The position numbers were made by a program, and so were the translations under genes. The notes beneath the pieces are model-generated. The model was given only the letters and a program-made list of their open reading frames with translations, searched no databases and was not told where the DNA came from. A stretch of DNA of 64,000 nt from Neptunitalea chrysea (GTDB taxonomy: Bacteria > Bacteroidota > Bacteroidia > Flavobacteriales > Flavobacteriaceae): NCBI RefSeq assembly GCF_027924145.1, contig NZ_BRVP01000002.1:62001-126000 (forward strand), given 5' to 3'. The first letter of the stretch is position 1, and each line of letters opens with the position of its first letter. Shown here piece after piece: positions 24,646-34,168 of the stretch.

Positions 24646-27366
24646 ATGATTAAAAAGAATAGAGGAGGATTTACAATAATTTGTTCACTCCTTTTATTAT
24701 TTAGTGCATTAGGGAATGCTCAACAGCATTCAGAAACAGTAAAGCCATGGGCACGTTGGTGGTGGATGGGAAATGCTGTAGATTCTACTGGAATTAAATA
24801 CAATTTAATAGCCTTACAAAAAGCTGGTATTGGTGGTGTAGAGATAACCCCAATATATGGTGTAAAAGGCGAAGAATCAAACTATTTAAAATTTCTATCA
24901 AAAGAATATTTACAAATAGTATCATATACATTAGAGGTTGCCGATAGTTTAGACATGCGGGTAGATATGACCCTTGGAACCGGATGGCCTTATGGAGGAT
25001 CGCAGGTTACCACAAAAGATGCCGCTACTAAACTAATTGTACAGACTTATACTGTAAATAAAGGAGAACGATTTAAAGACACCATAACCGTTATGAATCC
25101 TAAAGAAAAAAAGGGAGCAAGCTTATCATATGTATTGGCATTTGATAAAAACGGGAAGTATCAGGATATAACCAATCAATTAGAGGAAAACCATATGATT
25201 AATTGGAAGGCCAGAAAATCAGATGCTACCATTTATGCAGTGTTTACAGGTAAAACCGGGCAAAAAGTTAAAAGAGCAGCACCTGGGGGAGAAGGATATA
25301 CTTTAGATCATTATAGTACTAAAGCATTCAGGCATTATGTACAACCTTTTGATACGGCGTTTTCAAAATTAAATGGAAAATTAAGAGCTGTTTTTAATGA
25401 TAGCTATGAGGTCTATGGAACCGATTTTACACCTGATTTTTTTACTGAATTTGAACAGCGAAGAGGCTATGATATAAAACCTTTTTTGCCTCATTTACTA
25501 GATACTACCTCTACAGAAATAGGAAATAGAATTAAGTCAGATTACAGAGAAACAATTTCAGATTTACTTAAAGATTTTGATAGTACCTGGACGTTATGGG
25601 CACATAATCATGATTTAATAACAAGATTGCAAGCACATGGCTCTCCTGGGAATTTAATTGACTATTATGCAGCAGCAGATATTCCTGAGTGTGAAACATT
25701 TGGTTCTATGCCTTTTGATATTAAAGGTTTAAGAAGAGATGCTGAAAATATAAGACAAGGAGATGCCGATCTTGTAATGCTTAAGTTCTCTTCTTCGGCG
25801 GCACATATTTCAGGGAAGAATTTAGTAAGCTCTGAAACCTTTACGTGGTTGAGAGAGCATTTTAAAACGGCTCTTTCTCAGTGTAAACCAGAGGTAGAGG
25901 AGTTGTTTTTGAATGGCATAAATCATACTTTTTTACATGGGAGTACCTATTCTCCTGAACGAGCAAAATGGCCTGGTTGGAAGTTTTATGCTTCTGTTAA
26001 TTTCAATTACAATAATACTATTTGGGAAGATGCTCCTTCACTGTTTTCTTATATAAAGAATTGTCAGGAATTTTTACAGGAGGGAACGGCAGTTAGAGAA
26101 ACGTTACTGTATTGGCCAATCTATGATATTTGGCAACAACCTTTGAAAGCCGATTTAATGGTGCAATTTCCAATTCATAGTTTAAAAGATTGGCTTTATG
26201 GAACTGATTTTTATGATACGGCTACTTCATTAATAGAGAGGGGTTACAGTACAGATTTTATTTCAGATAGTTTTATACAGCAAGCAAAGGTGAAGAATGG
26301 AAAAGTAATGGTGCCGGGTGGAGCCTATGATTGTATTATAATTCCGGAGTGTACTTATATGCCATTAAATACGCTTGAGCATTTATTAAATTTAAAGAGA
26401 GAAGGGGCACATATCATTTTTAAAGGGATTCCAGAGGGAGTGCCGGGCTATTTAAATTATAAACAACAAAATGAGGAGTTTTTGAATTTAATTAAGAAAA
26501 TGAAAATTCACACTTCTGAAGATTTGTATAATGCATTAGATATTATAGGTATACACAATGAGAGTCTGATAGCTACCGGATTGAAATATGTGAGTAGAAT
26601 AGATAAAGACGGAAACAAAATCTATTTTCTAGTGAATCATACAGATCATAAAATAGATACCTATTTATCATTGGATATAGCAGGGAGTGTTATTCAGTTA
26701 ATAGATCCTCTTACTGGCAGAAATGGTAAAGCTAAAGTTTGGAGTAAAGACGGACATAATAAAGTACGGGTGTCTCTACCGTCTGGAGAAACTGTTTTTG
26801 TTGCATCAACAAAGGAAGATATTTCTAGCTGGAACTATTTTGATTCCGTTGAAGATGGATTGGCTTACGATCTAGAAACAAGCTGGCTACTTGATTTTGT
26901 GAAAGGTGGACCAACATTACCTTCTAATGCTACAATAGATACCCTTGCTTCTTGGACTATATTAAATGCTGAAGCAGAAGCCTTTTCGGGTACTGTTAGC
27001 TATACTGCCACATTTGATAAGCCTGCTGAAGGTATTTCATGGATGTTAGATTTAGGTGATGTTAGAGAAAGTGCAAAGGTTTGGATTAATGGTAGGTACC
27101 TAGGTTGTGCATGGGCAAACCCTTATAAGATATACATAGGGGCGCTTAAAGAAAAAGGAAATACCATTAAAATAGATGTAACTAATTTACCCGCTAATCG
27201 CTTACGAGCTTTAGAAAAAAGTGGAGAGGAATGGAAAATATTTCATGAGATTAATATGGTGACCAAAGACTATAAAAAGTTTGACGCTACGGTTTGGCAA
27301 CCTACACCTTCCGGTTTATTAGGCCCTGTAAAATTGATTCCTTTAAAAGTGGAAATAACAAAGTAA
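24646..27366 (+). CDS. GH106 alpha-L-rhamnosidase, secreted
   Basis: This large enzyme removes terminal alpha-L-rhamnose from rhamnogalacturonan fragments once GH105 has taken off the unsaturated uronate. A signal peptide (IICSLLLLFSALGNAQQ) is followed by the GH106 opening KPWARWWWMGNAVD and KAGIGGVEITPIYGVKG. MTLGTGWPYGG and FNDSYEVYGTDFTPDFF lie in the TIM-barrel part. The C-terminal third is a beta-sandwich with SAKVWINGRYLGCAWANPYK, the carbohydrate-binding-like module of this family. The 906 aa fit. GH105 follows after 24 bp as the second gene. The released rhamnose is the substrate for RhaM and RhaI encoded in this window. Confidence 0.87.
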   Translation: MIKKNRGGFTIICSLLLLFSALGNAQQHSETVKPWARWWWMGNAVDSTGIKYNLIALQKAGIGGVEITPIYGVKGEESNYLKFLSKEYLQIVSYTLEVADSLDMRVDMTLGTGWPYGGSQVTTKDAATKLIVQTYTVNKGERFKDTITVMNPKEKKGASLSYVLAFDKNGKYQDITNQLEENHMINWKARKSDATIYAVFTGKTGQKVKRAAPGGEGYTLDHYSTKAFRHYVQPFDTAFSKLNGKLRAVFNDSYEVYGTDFTPDFFTEFEQRRGYDIKPFLPHLLDTTSTEIGNRIKSDYRETISDLLKDFDSTWTLWAHNHDLITRLQAHGSPGNLIDYYAAADIPECETFGSMPFDIKGLRRDAENIRQGDADLVMLKFSSSAAHISGKNLVSSETFTWLREHFKTALSQCKPEVEELFLNGINHTFLHGSTYSPERAKWPGWKFYASVNFNYNNTIWEDAPSLFSYIKNCQEFLQEGTAVRETLLYWPIYDIWQQPLKADLMVQFPIHSLKDWLYGTDFYDTATSLIERGYSTDFISDSFIQQAKVKNGKVMVPGGAYDCIIIPECTYMPLNTLEHLLNLKREGAHIIFKGIPEGVPGYLNYKQQNEEFLNLIKKMKIHTSEDLYNALDIIGIHNESLIATGLKYVSRIDKDGNKIYFLVNHTDHKIDTYLSLDIAGSVIQLIDPLTGRNGKAKVWSKDGHNKVRVSLPSGETVFVASTKEDISSWNYFDSVEDGLAYDLETSWLLDFVKGGPTLPSNATIDTLASWTILNAEAEAFSGTVSYTATFDKPAEGISWMLDLGDVRESAKVWINGRYLGCAWANPYKIYIGALKEKGNTIKIDVTNLPANRLRALEKSGEEWKIFHEINMVTKDYKKFDATVWQPTPSGLLGPVKLIPLKVEITK

Positions 27367-27390
27367 AATATCAATTTAAATAAATTAAGA

Positions 27391-28515
27391 ATGAGAAGAG
27401 TGCTCTTTATACTAGCTTGTATACTGTTTGCTAATGCAACATATAGTCAGGTAGATGTGGAACAACGTCGTAAAAAAGTATTGACGGATATGATGTTGGC
27501 GAATAAATATTTTATGAAAAAATGGCCTGATGTAGGTAGAACTATTATCACCAATAAAGAAAGAGCCAGTAACATTTGGACTAGAGCAGTCTATTATGAG
27601 GGATTAATGGAATTGTATAAAATTTATCCATTTGAAGCTTATTATAAGTATGCGTATGACTGGGCCAATTTTCACAATTGGGGATTTAGATATGGTAATA
27701 CCAATAGAAATGCAGACGACTATTGTGCTGCACAAACTTATATTGAACTGTATAAATTAGAACCTACTCCTGAGAAATTGAAAAATACAAGAGCCATGTT
27801 GGGTAAATTTTTATATACACCCGAAAATGATGATTGGTCGTGGATTGATGCCATACAAATGGGGATGCCTGCTATGGCAATGATGGGGGTATTGGAAAAT
27901 AATCCAGCTTATTTTGAGAAAATGTATGAGATGTATATGTTTACTCGTAACGAGCATGGTACGCATGGATTGTATAATCCTGAGGATGGGTTATGGTGGA
28001 GAGATGCAGATTTTGATACTCCATATACTGAACCTAATGGTGAAGACTGTTATTGGAGTAGAGGAAATGGTTGGGTAATTGGTGCTCTTGTACGAGTACT
28101 AACTATTATACCTGAAGATGCACCGCATAGAAAGCAATACGAAGAAGATTTAATAGCTATGGCAGAAGCACTTAAGAAAGTGCAACGCAAAGATGGTCTG
28201 TGGAACGTTAGTTTGCATGATAAAGACCATTTTGGAGGTAAAGAATTAAGCGGAACGGCGCTTTTTGTTTACGGAATGGCTTATGGGGTAAATAATGGAT
28301 TATTAGATAGAGAGATTTATGAACCTATAATTTGGAAAGCATGGAATGCAATGGTTACAGATTGTTTACACAAAGATGGATTTCTTGGTTATGTACAATC
28401 TACCGGAAAGGAACCTAAAGATGGTCAACCTTTATCGTATGATAAAATTCCTGATTTTGAGGATTATGGATTAGGATGTTTTTTAATGGCAGGAAGTGAA
28501 GTGTACCGTTTATAA
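27391..28515 (+). CDS. GH105 unsaturated uronyl hydrolase, second copy type
   Basis: This is a 374-aa (alpha/alpha)6-barrel hydrolase with signal peptide (LFILACILFANATYSQ). DDWSWIDAIQMGMPA (predicted catalytic Asp153), NADDYCAAQ (Asp110) and YWSRGNGWVIGALVRVL are GH105 signatures. It differs clearly from the GH105 at 7046-8392: it is shorter and has other loops, so it may act on another oligomer, for example one with a different sugar next to the unsaturated uronate. It is co-transcribed with GH106, and the two could work in turn on lyase products. A bidirectional terminator follows at 28575-28602. Confidence 0.85.
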   Translation: MRRVLFILACILFANATYSQVDVEQRRKKVLTDMMLANKYFMKKWPDVGRTIITNKERASNIWTRAVYYEGLMELYKIYPFEAYYKYAYDWANFHNWGFRYGNTNRNADDYCAAQTYIELYKLEPTPEKLKNTRAMLGKFLYTPENDDWSWIDAIQMGMPAMAMMGVLENNPAYFEKMYEMYMFTRNEHGTHGLYNPEDGLWWRDADFDTPYTEPNGEDCYWSRGNGWVIGALVRVLTIIPEDAPHRKQYEEDLIAMAEALKKVQRKDGLWNVSLHDKDHFGGKELSGTALFVYGMAYGVNNGLLDREIYEPIIWKAWNAMVTDCLHKDGFLGYVQSTGKEPKDGQPLSYDKIPDFEDYGLGCFLMAGSEVYRL

Positions 28516-28574
28516 AGAATATATCACTATATTGTAATGTTAATTATTCAGTTATTTAATTAATTTTTCATTGG

Positions 28575-28602
28575 GAGGCTTTACAATTTTGTGTAAAGCC
28601 TC
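28575..28602. terminator. Bidirectional terminator between GH105 and lutC
   Basis: GAGGCTTTACA (28575-28585) and TGTAAAGCCTC (28592-28602) form an 11-bp perfect stem with a 6-nt loop between two converging genes. Confidence 0.8.
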
Positions 28603-28613
28603 TCTTTATATAA

Positions 28614-29195
28614 TTAAACTAAAATAACAGTATTACTAACAGCTCCTTGTGCTCCAATTACAAGAGATTGTTCAATATCAGCAGTTTTTGAAGGCCCTGC
28701 TATAAAAACGCCGTATCCATGAGCGTTAATTTGGAGAGCTTTATAAGCCTGATGCATCGTAGGAACAATGGTTTTATGGTCTACTATAAATAATGTATGT
28801 TCACTAGCAAAAGCAGCAATTCGTTGTTGCATTTGTTTGTCATGAATCCACATACAGCCATTCTCTGCCACTGCTATTTGTGGTTGGGTTACAAAAACAT
28901 CTATATGATTCGATTTAAAATCTAATATCTCCTTATTTGATGAATTTAAAGGGGTATAAGTGATTGCGTTATCACCGAAATTTTCAGCGATAAATAAAGG
29001 AATATAAGTGTCGAAATTTATACTTTGCCCAATCATATTAACCACAGTACTTGCATTGGTAGTAGAAGTATTGATAAAATCATTGACCAATTTTTCAGTA
29101 TTGATTTCGTGAGCGAATACAGATAAATCAGGTAATTCAATCAATTGTGGTTTATGTTTTTTAATTCTACTTAAAATATGTTCTCTACTACTCAT
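28614..29195 (-). CDS. lutC: LutC/YkgG-type LUD-domain protein of lactate oxidation
   Basis: This is the third subunit of the LutABC L-lactate oxidising system (lactate to pyruvate). It is a LUD (DUF162) domain protein of 193 aa, ending in VIGAQGAVSNTVILV with the conserved AENGCMWI and VFIAGPSKTADIEQ blocks. The start MSSREHILSRIKKHKP at 29195 overlaps the lutB stop by 8 bases, which points to translational coupling. An in-frame ATG at 29252 would add 19 residues that do not look like the family. It is the last gene of the rhaI-rhaB-lutABC operon, and the context says that its lactate comes from rhamnose-derived lactaldehyde. Confidence 0.88.
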   Translation of the reverse strand: MSSREHILSRIKKHKPQLIELPDLSVFAHEINTEKLVNDFINTSTTNASTVVNMIGQSINFDTYIPLFIAENFGDNAITYTPLNSSNKEILDFKSNHIDVFVTQPQIAVAENGCMWIHDKQMQQRIAAFASEHTLFIVDHKTIVPTMHQAYKALQINAHGYGVFIAGPSKTADIEQSLVIGAQGAVSNTVILV

Positions 29196-30555
29196 GTTTA
29201 TTTTTTTTATACCATTCCTTAAAAGATTCTTTCGGAGGAGCTGGTAATTCACGATTTTTCCCCCAAGTATTTAGCTTGTTATAAAGTAAAAAATCAGGTA
29301 ATAATTTTAAGGATGTACGTGCTAGTTTCCCCATTATATTATACATGGTTGATGAAGCAAGTATATTTGTAGTAACCTTTAAAGGAATAATTTTACTTTT
29401 AGGTAATTCGTTGTGTTTATAAATTTCCTGACGCCATTTATACAACTGTTCATGAATGTTTATTTTCACAGGGCATACATCGCTACACGATCCACAAAGT
29501 GTAGAAGCAAAAGGTAAATCACTATACTCTTGTAGGTTTCTGTTGGGCTGTAAAATAGCTCCAATTGGACCAGGTATGGTTGCATGATAACTATGTCCAC
29601 CACTACGACGATAGATTGGACACGTGTTCATACAAGCTCCACAACGAATACATTTTAAGCTATTTCTAAAATCTTCTTTTCCCAATTGTTCACTACGACC
29701 ATTGTCTACAATAACAATGTGCATTTCTTTACCGGACTCTGGTTTATGATAATGAGATGTATAAATTGTAGAAGGTTGACCTGTGGCACTTCGAGCCAAT
29801 AATCGTATAAATACGCCTAAATGTTCGGCTTTTGGAAGAAGTTTTTCAAGTCCCATACAATGAATATGTACGGGTGCAGAATGGCACCCCATATCTGCAT
29901 TACCTTCATTGGTACAAATAACAATACCACCTGTTTCGGCAATAGCAAAATTAACGCCGGTAATAGCAGCGTCTGCCTCAAAAAACTTATGATTTAAATG
30001 AGTACGTGCAGCTCTTGTTAAATAAGTAGGATCAGCATTTCCTTTTTCAGTACCTAATTTTGCATGAAATAATTCACCCACTTCTTCCTTTTTAATGTGT
30101 ATAGCTGGCAGTACAATATGACTAGGTGGTTCGTCCCGTAATTGAATAATACGCTCCCCTAAATCGGTATCAATAATTTCAATTCCTTGGTCTTCTAAAA
30201 AATGATTAAGTCCGCATTCTTCAGTTAACATCGATTTACTTTTAACTACTTTTTTTGCGTTATGTTTATTCAGTATAGCGGAAACTATAGAGTTATGTTC
30301 ATCGTCATTAGCAGCCCAATGTACATGAACTCCATTCTTTTTAGCTTCTTCTTCAAATTGAATAAGATAGTTGTCTAAATTGCTTAGTACATTTTCTTTA
30401 ATTTGTGAAGCAGTGCTACGGAGTAATTCCCATTCAGGTATTTTAGAAGCACTGATATCACGTTTGTTACGTACATGCCAAAGTGCTCCATCATGCCAGT
30501 TGGTACGTTCTTCATTGCTTATAAAATCGCTTGCTTTTTTGGCATGAATACTCAT
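29188..30555 (-). CDS. lutB: LutB/YkgF-type iron-sulfur protein of lactate oxidation
   Basis: This is the 455-aa iron-sulfur subunit of the LutABC complex. The N-terminal two thirds are a LUD domain (FFEADAAITGVNFAIAETGG around 191-210, SAPVHIHCMGLEKLLP). Two ferredoxin-like clusters follow: CIRCGACMNTCP (Cys302, 305, 308, 312) and CGSCSDVCP (Cys354, 357, 361), which can bind two [4Fe-4S] centres. Its ATG overlaps the lutA stop by 4 bases (ATGA), and its stop overlaps the lutC start. With LutA it passes electrons from lactate towards the respiratory chain. Confidence 0.92.
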   Translation of the reverse strand: MSIHAKKASDFISNEERTNWHDGALWHVRNKRDISASKIPEWELLRSTASQIKENVLSNLDNYLIQFEEEAKKNGVHVHWAANDDEHNSIVSAILNKHNAKKVVKSKSMLTEECGLNHFLEDQGIEIIDTDLGERIIQLRDEPPSHIVLPAIHIKKEEVGELFHAKLGTEKGNADPTYLTRAARTHLNHKFFEADAAITGVNFAIAETGGIVICTNEGNADMGCHSAPVHIHCMGLEKLLPKAEHLGVFIRLLARSATGQPSTIYTSHYHKPESGKEMHIVIVDNGRSEQLGKEDFRNSLKCIRCGACMNTCPIYRRSGGHSYHATIPGPIGAILQPNRNLQEYSDLPFASTLCGSCSDVCPVKINIHEQLYKWRQEIYKHNELPKSKIIPLKVTTNILASSTMYNIMGKLARTSLKLLPDFLLYNKLNTWGKNRELPAPPKESFKEWYKKNKHE

Positions 30556-31298
30556 ATATGATCTCCGTTTAAAATATTAGCAATATGCATTACTTTTAAG
30601 TTGCTTTTTTGGCGGTCTATGATTCCTTTTAAATGCATTAGACATGACATATCTCCTGATGTAATTACTTCTACATTGTTGTTTACATGATCTGCTATTC
30701 TGTCTCTGCCCATTTTGGTAGATACCGCTTCTTCAGCAACAGCAAAGGTTCCTCCAAAACCGCAGCATTCATCGGTACGGGTAAGTTCGGTCATTTGGAT
30801 ATCCTTAACCAAACCTAAAACATGTCCCCATTTAGAAGGAATATCCTTCATTAATTCAGAGGGGTTGTCCAGTTGCATCCCTCTTAATCCATGACATCCT
30901 TTGTGTAAACCAACACGATATGGAAAACTGACCTCTAGTTTTTCGATATGTAAAATATCATATAAAAACTCTACCAGATCATAAGTATGCGCTCTTAAAT
31001 GCTTTATTTCTGGTGTTTGTTCCACAACATCATAATGTTTGGTGATATGGTACACACAACTAGGAGAGGGGCCAACTATGTAATCACAACCTTTAAACAA
31101 TTCGCCCATAGATTGGTATATTTTTTTACCTACTTCTTCCATACCTGTATTAGCCATAGGTTGACCGCAACATGTCTGTTCTTCTGGGTATATAACCTTA
31201 CAGCCATTTTTTTCTAATAATTCTAAGGTCGCTTTTCCAACTTCTGGAAAAAACTGATCTATATAACAGGGTATAAATAATCCGACAGTATAGTTCAT
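30552..31298 (-). CDS. lutA: LutA/YkgE-type (Fe-S)-binding oxidoreductase
   Basis: This 248-aa protein has two CCG domains, as in LutA and the GlpC/HdrB family. CCGQPMANTG and PSCVYHI mark the first, and CCGFGGTFAVAEEAVSTKMG marks the second. HKGCHGLRGM carries another metal-binding Cys. It is the presumed catalytic partner in L-lactate oxidation to pyruvate. It lies 3 bp after rhaB and overlaps lutB by 4 bp. Placing a lactate oxidase inside a rhamnose operon fits a route in which lactaldehyde is oxidised to lactate rather than reduced to propanediol. Confidence 0.9.
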   Translation of the reverse strand: MNYTVGLFIPCYIDQFFPEVGKATLELLEKNGCKVIYPEEQTCCGQPMANTGMEEVGKKIYQSMGELFKGCDYIVGPSPSCVYHITKHYDVVEQTPEIKHLRAHTYDLVEFLYDILHIEKLEVSFPYRVGLHKGCHGLRGMQLDNPSELMKDIPSKWGHVLGLVKDIQMTELTRTDECCGFGGTFAVAEEAVSTKMGRDRIADHVNNNVEVITSGDMSCLMHLKGIIDRQKSNLKVMHIANILNGDHI

Positions 31299-31301
31299 AT
31301 A

Positions 31302-32708
31302 CTAGATATTTTGTATGTTATGAGGCGACTTTAAAATTAATGGCACCAATTGTTTCATTCTATAATTTTCTTTTAAGAAGGTGCCGTCTATTTCTTTGTT
31401 AGAAATTATCATTGCTGCACCTAATGCAGAACCCAAAGGTGATTGCGTACTTAAGACCTTATAACTACTAAAATGATGCGACATTAGTTTCATAAATACA
31501 TCATTATCTGTAAAGCCGCCATCAATATAAATAGTTCCTATTTTAGAATTACCAATAGCATTTGAAATTGTATGTATTTGTAATTCCATTAACTCTATCA
31601 TAAGTTGATGATAAGCTTCCTCAAAGGTTTTAAAGCCTTCTAATTTTGTGTTTTCAAGTTTTTTACGTTGTAACCTGATCCCTTCAAACTTGAAATAGAT
31701 GGATGGTTTTTCTATGAGTTTTAAGTATAAATCCTGATCAAATTTTACAGTTCTATGATAGCCATAATCTTTATTATAATAGTGACCTAGCTTTTCTATT
31801 TGGGTACGGTATTCATTCCCCATGAAAAAGCGAGAAGCTTTTACTCTGTTGCCATCTACTCTCATGTAATTAAGACAGTTATTCTCTATGTCTACATCTG
31901 TTAAACTTTCTTCATTAAAAGGATTTAATGAAATACTCCAGGTACCAGTAGACAGTAACAGAAAAGGTTTCTTCTTACTTAAGATATAAGGTAATAGGGC
32001 AGAAGAGCTATCATGTATACCCACTCCAATTTTTATTTTTTTACCAAAATAGGAAGTATTTATAGAAGCTCCTGTAGGAACTATAGGGGCAAGCTTTCTA
32101 CTAATCCTTTCTTCATATACCCAATCGTGATAATCGTTTTTATCATAGTTCCATAAATTGGTATGACAACCAATCGAGGTATATTCACTCACTGGTATAC
32201 TAGTAAACATAAACGACAAGTATTGTGGTAAGTGAAGACTATACTTAATCTTATCAAAGGTTTCAGGATATTTTTTCTTAATCCAATACAATTGCATTCC
32301 AGAATTTAACATGCCTGATTGTGGAGAAGCTGTTTCTCTCGCAATTTTTAATTCTCCGCCATACTTTTCATAGAATTCATCAGTGATTTCTTTTTCAATT
32401 GTTTTCGTATAATTATAAAGAGGAGTTAAAGCTTTCCCTTCATGATCAATATGAACAAAGCTGGCACCATAGGTTGAAAAATTAATCGCTTTTACTTCAT
32501 ATTTTTCACTTTCGAGTATCTGATGAAACGTCTTTTTCATCCATAGCTCTAACTGTTCTAAGTCTTCAGTTTCGTAACCATCCTCATCAACCGTAAGTGG
32601 TAAATTAGTATATTCTCTAAAAATTTCCTGATAGTTTTTATCAAACAAAAAGAACTTTTTATTGGTTTTACCAATATCAAAAACAGCAGTTACTTTCTTT
32701 TTACCCAT
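31302..32708 (-). CDS. rhaB: FGGY-family sugar kinase, probable L-rhamnulokinase
   Basis: This 468-aa cytoplasmic kinase has the FGGY/actin-like ATPase fold: VTAVFDIGKTNKKFFLFD at the N-terminus (phosphate 1), INFSTYGASFVHID, LLLSTGTWSISLNPF (phosphate 2-like) and IYIDGGFTDNDVFMKLM near the C-terminus. Family members phosphorylate pentuloses, deoxyketoses or polyols. Its position, 10 bp after rhaI and beside the aldolase gene, makes L-rhamnulose the expected substrate. The sequence is not close to the well-known enterobacterial RhaB in the parts that I can recall, so the specificity is inferred from context. Confidence 0.8.
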   Translation of the reverse strand: MGKKKVTAVFDIGKTNKKFFLFDKNYQEIFREYTNLPLTVDEDGYETEDLEQLELWMKKTFHQILESEKYEVKAINFSTYGASFVHIDHEGKALTPLYNYTKTIEKEITDEFYEKYGGELKIARETASPQSGMLNSGMQLYWIKKKYPETFDKIKYSLHLPQYLSFMFTSIPVSEYTSIGCHTNLWNYDKNDYHDWVYEERISRKLAPIVPTGASINTSYFGKKIKIGVGIHDSSSALLPYILSKKKPFLLLSTGTWSISLNPFNEESLTDVDIENNCLNYMRVDGNRVKASRFFMGNEYRTQIEKLGHYYNKDYGYHRTVKFDQDLYLKLIEKPSIYFKFEGIRLQRKKLENTKLEGFKTFEEAYHQLMIELMELQIHTISNAIGNSKIGTIYIDGGFTDNDVFMKLMSHHFSSYKVLSTQSPLGSALGAAMIISNKEIDGTFLKENYRMKQLVPLILKSPHNIQNI

Positions 32709-32718
32709 ATCGTAAATT

Positions 32719-33999
32719 TTATAAACCTGTAGCCATTACTTTAGTTCCTCTTTCGGTAATGAGTTGTTTTCTAATTTTAAAGGTTCTATATGCCAAAAGT
32801 GGGTCAACAACTGCATTCGATTGTATTCTTGCGGCTTTAATTAATGAGCGTACATCAGTTCTGTAAGCATCTTGTAAAATTTCCTGACACATTACGGTAT
32901 CATTTTCCAGTTGTGCCACTTCCAACGCGTTTCTATCAACAAGTAATGCTTGTGCATAGGCTATCATAATTGCTTCTAATGATTGAATTAAATCTTCTAA
33001 TGGATCTTTAATATTATGGCTGGCATCAATCATCCATGCTGGGTATGGGTTATTTTTATTATGCTCCATACCATATACGAGCTCATTGAAAATTAAAAAC
33101 AGGTTATAAGGTTTTATAGAACCTACGGTTAAATCATCGTCGCCGTATTTACTATCATTAAAATGAAAACCACCTAGTTTTCCTTTTAGCATAAGCGTGG
33201 CTACAATTTGTTCAATGTTTGTATTGGGCAAATGATGGCCTAAATCTACTAAGGTATAGGCTCTTTCTCCACATGCATTGGCTAACATAAAAGAGGTTCC
33301 CCAGTCTTGTATAGTAGTACTGTAAAAGTTAGGTTCGTAAGGTTTATATTCTATAAAAAGTTTCCAATCATCGGGCATAGCACTATAAATATCTTTTAAA
33401 CTATCTTCAGTATTCAATAGTGCTTTTTGAAAGTTAATTTGTCCTGGGAAATTTGCTCCATCTGCTAGCCAAACGGTTAAACTTTTAGAGCCTAATTGTT
33501 CCCCAATTTTAATAACCTCTTTGTTGTGCTCAATAGCATATTGTCTAGAGGCTTCATTCATACTGTTTAGGGATCCAAATTTGTACGATTCAGTTGCGTC
33601 AGTTTGATCTTGAAATGTATTAGAATTCATGGCATCAAAGATGATACCATTATCTAAGGCTATATCTTTAATAGCATTAACATCTTCAGGAATATCCCAG
33701 GGGATGTGTAATGACACAGCTCCTGCAGTTTTAGTTAAAGCATGGATGAGACCTATATCTTCTAATTTTTGTTCTAAAGAAGCAGGTTCCCCTCCATATG
33801 AGAATCGACCAAAACGTGTTCCTCCGGCTCCTAAAGCCCAACTTGGAATAGCTACTTGAAAATCAGCCAATTTTTGGATAATGGCGTCTACGGATACATT
33901 TTTTTTTGAAAATTCAGTACGCAAGAAATCGTTTTCGTTGTTTACTAAATCTTTCTTATTAGAATTAAAATCAGTTAATTGATCTATATTTAGTTTCAT
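32719..33999 (-). CDS. rhaI: L-rhamnose isomerase (RhaI type)
   Basis: This 426-aa TIM-barrel isomerase converts L-rhamnose to L-rhamnulose. It belongs to the RhaI group (as in Pseudomonas stutzeri and Bacillus relatives), not the E. coli RhaA group. Metal-binding residues are in the expected places: LFIEYKPYEP (Glu217), VDLGHHLP (Asp252) and GGFHFNDSKYGDDDL (His279, Asp282, Asp287/289). The N-terminal block VAIPSWALGAGGTRFGRF is conserved. It is the first gene of the rhaI-rhaB-lutABC operon. A -7 box (TATATTTC) and a 14-bp palindrome lie at 34055-34082. Confidence 0.92.
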   Translation of the reverse strand: MKLNIDQLTDFNSNKKDLVNNENDFLRTEFSKKNVSVDAIIQKLADFQVAIPSWALGAGGTRFGRFSYGGEPASLEQKLEDIGLIHALTKTAGAVSLHIPWDIPEDVNAIKDIALDNGIIFDAMNSNTFQDQTDATESYKFGSLNSMNEASRQYAIEHNKEVIKIGEQLGSKSLTVWLADGANFPGQINFQKALLNTEDSLKDIYSAMPDDWKLFIEYKPYEPNFYSTTIQDWGTSFMLANACGERAYTLVDLGHHLPNTNIEQIVATLMLKGKLGGFHFNDSKYGDDDLTVGSIKPYNLFLIFNELVYGMEHNKNNPYPAWMIDASHNIKDPLEDLIQSLEAIMIAYAQALLVDRNALEVAQLENDTVMCQEILQDAYRTDVRSLIKAARIQSNAVVDPLLAYRTFKIRKQLITERGTKVMATGL

Positions 34000-34054
34000 C
34001 TTTTAGTTAGTTATTGTTAATAGCGAATTTTCTTAAAAATTACATTAATTATTC

Positions 34055-34082
34055 GAAATATAAAATACTTACTACGTAGTAA
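34055..34082 (-). promoter_or_regulatory. rhaI operon promoter with 14-bp palindromic operator
   Basis: TTACTACGTAGTAA (34069-34082) is a perfect palindrome. Read on the minus strand, TATATTTC (34055-34062, TAnnTTTG-like) begins 6 bp after it, and the rhaI ATG is 55 bp further on. The palindrome falls in the -15 to -33 zone, where a repressor would compete with RNA polymerase. The 17-bp element of the other promoters is absent. Confidence 0.55.
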
Positions 34083-34122
34083 TTTTATAACTTTTTTTGT
34101 GTAAAATATTAATTATTGAATA

Positions 34123-34158
34123 AAGCAGCAGGGAAGTACATCAGCAACCCCGCTGCAT
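34123..34158 (-). terminator. Possible terminator of aldolase/dehydrogenase copy 2
   Basis: GCAGCAGGG and CCCCGCTGC pair (one mismatch) around a 14-nt loop just after the stop codon of copy 2. The tail on the minus strand (TTTATTC) is weak, so read-through into the rhaI operon is possible. Confidence 0.5.
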
Positions 34159-34168
34159 ACCAATCCAA

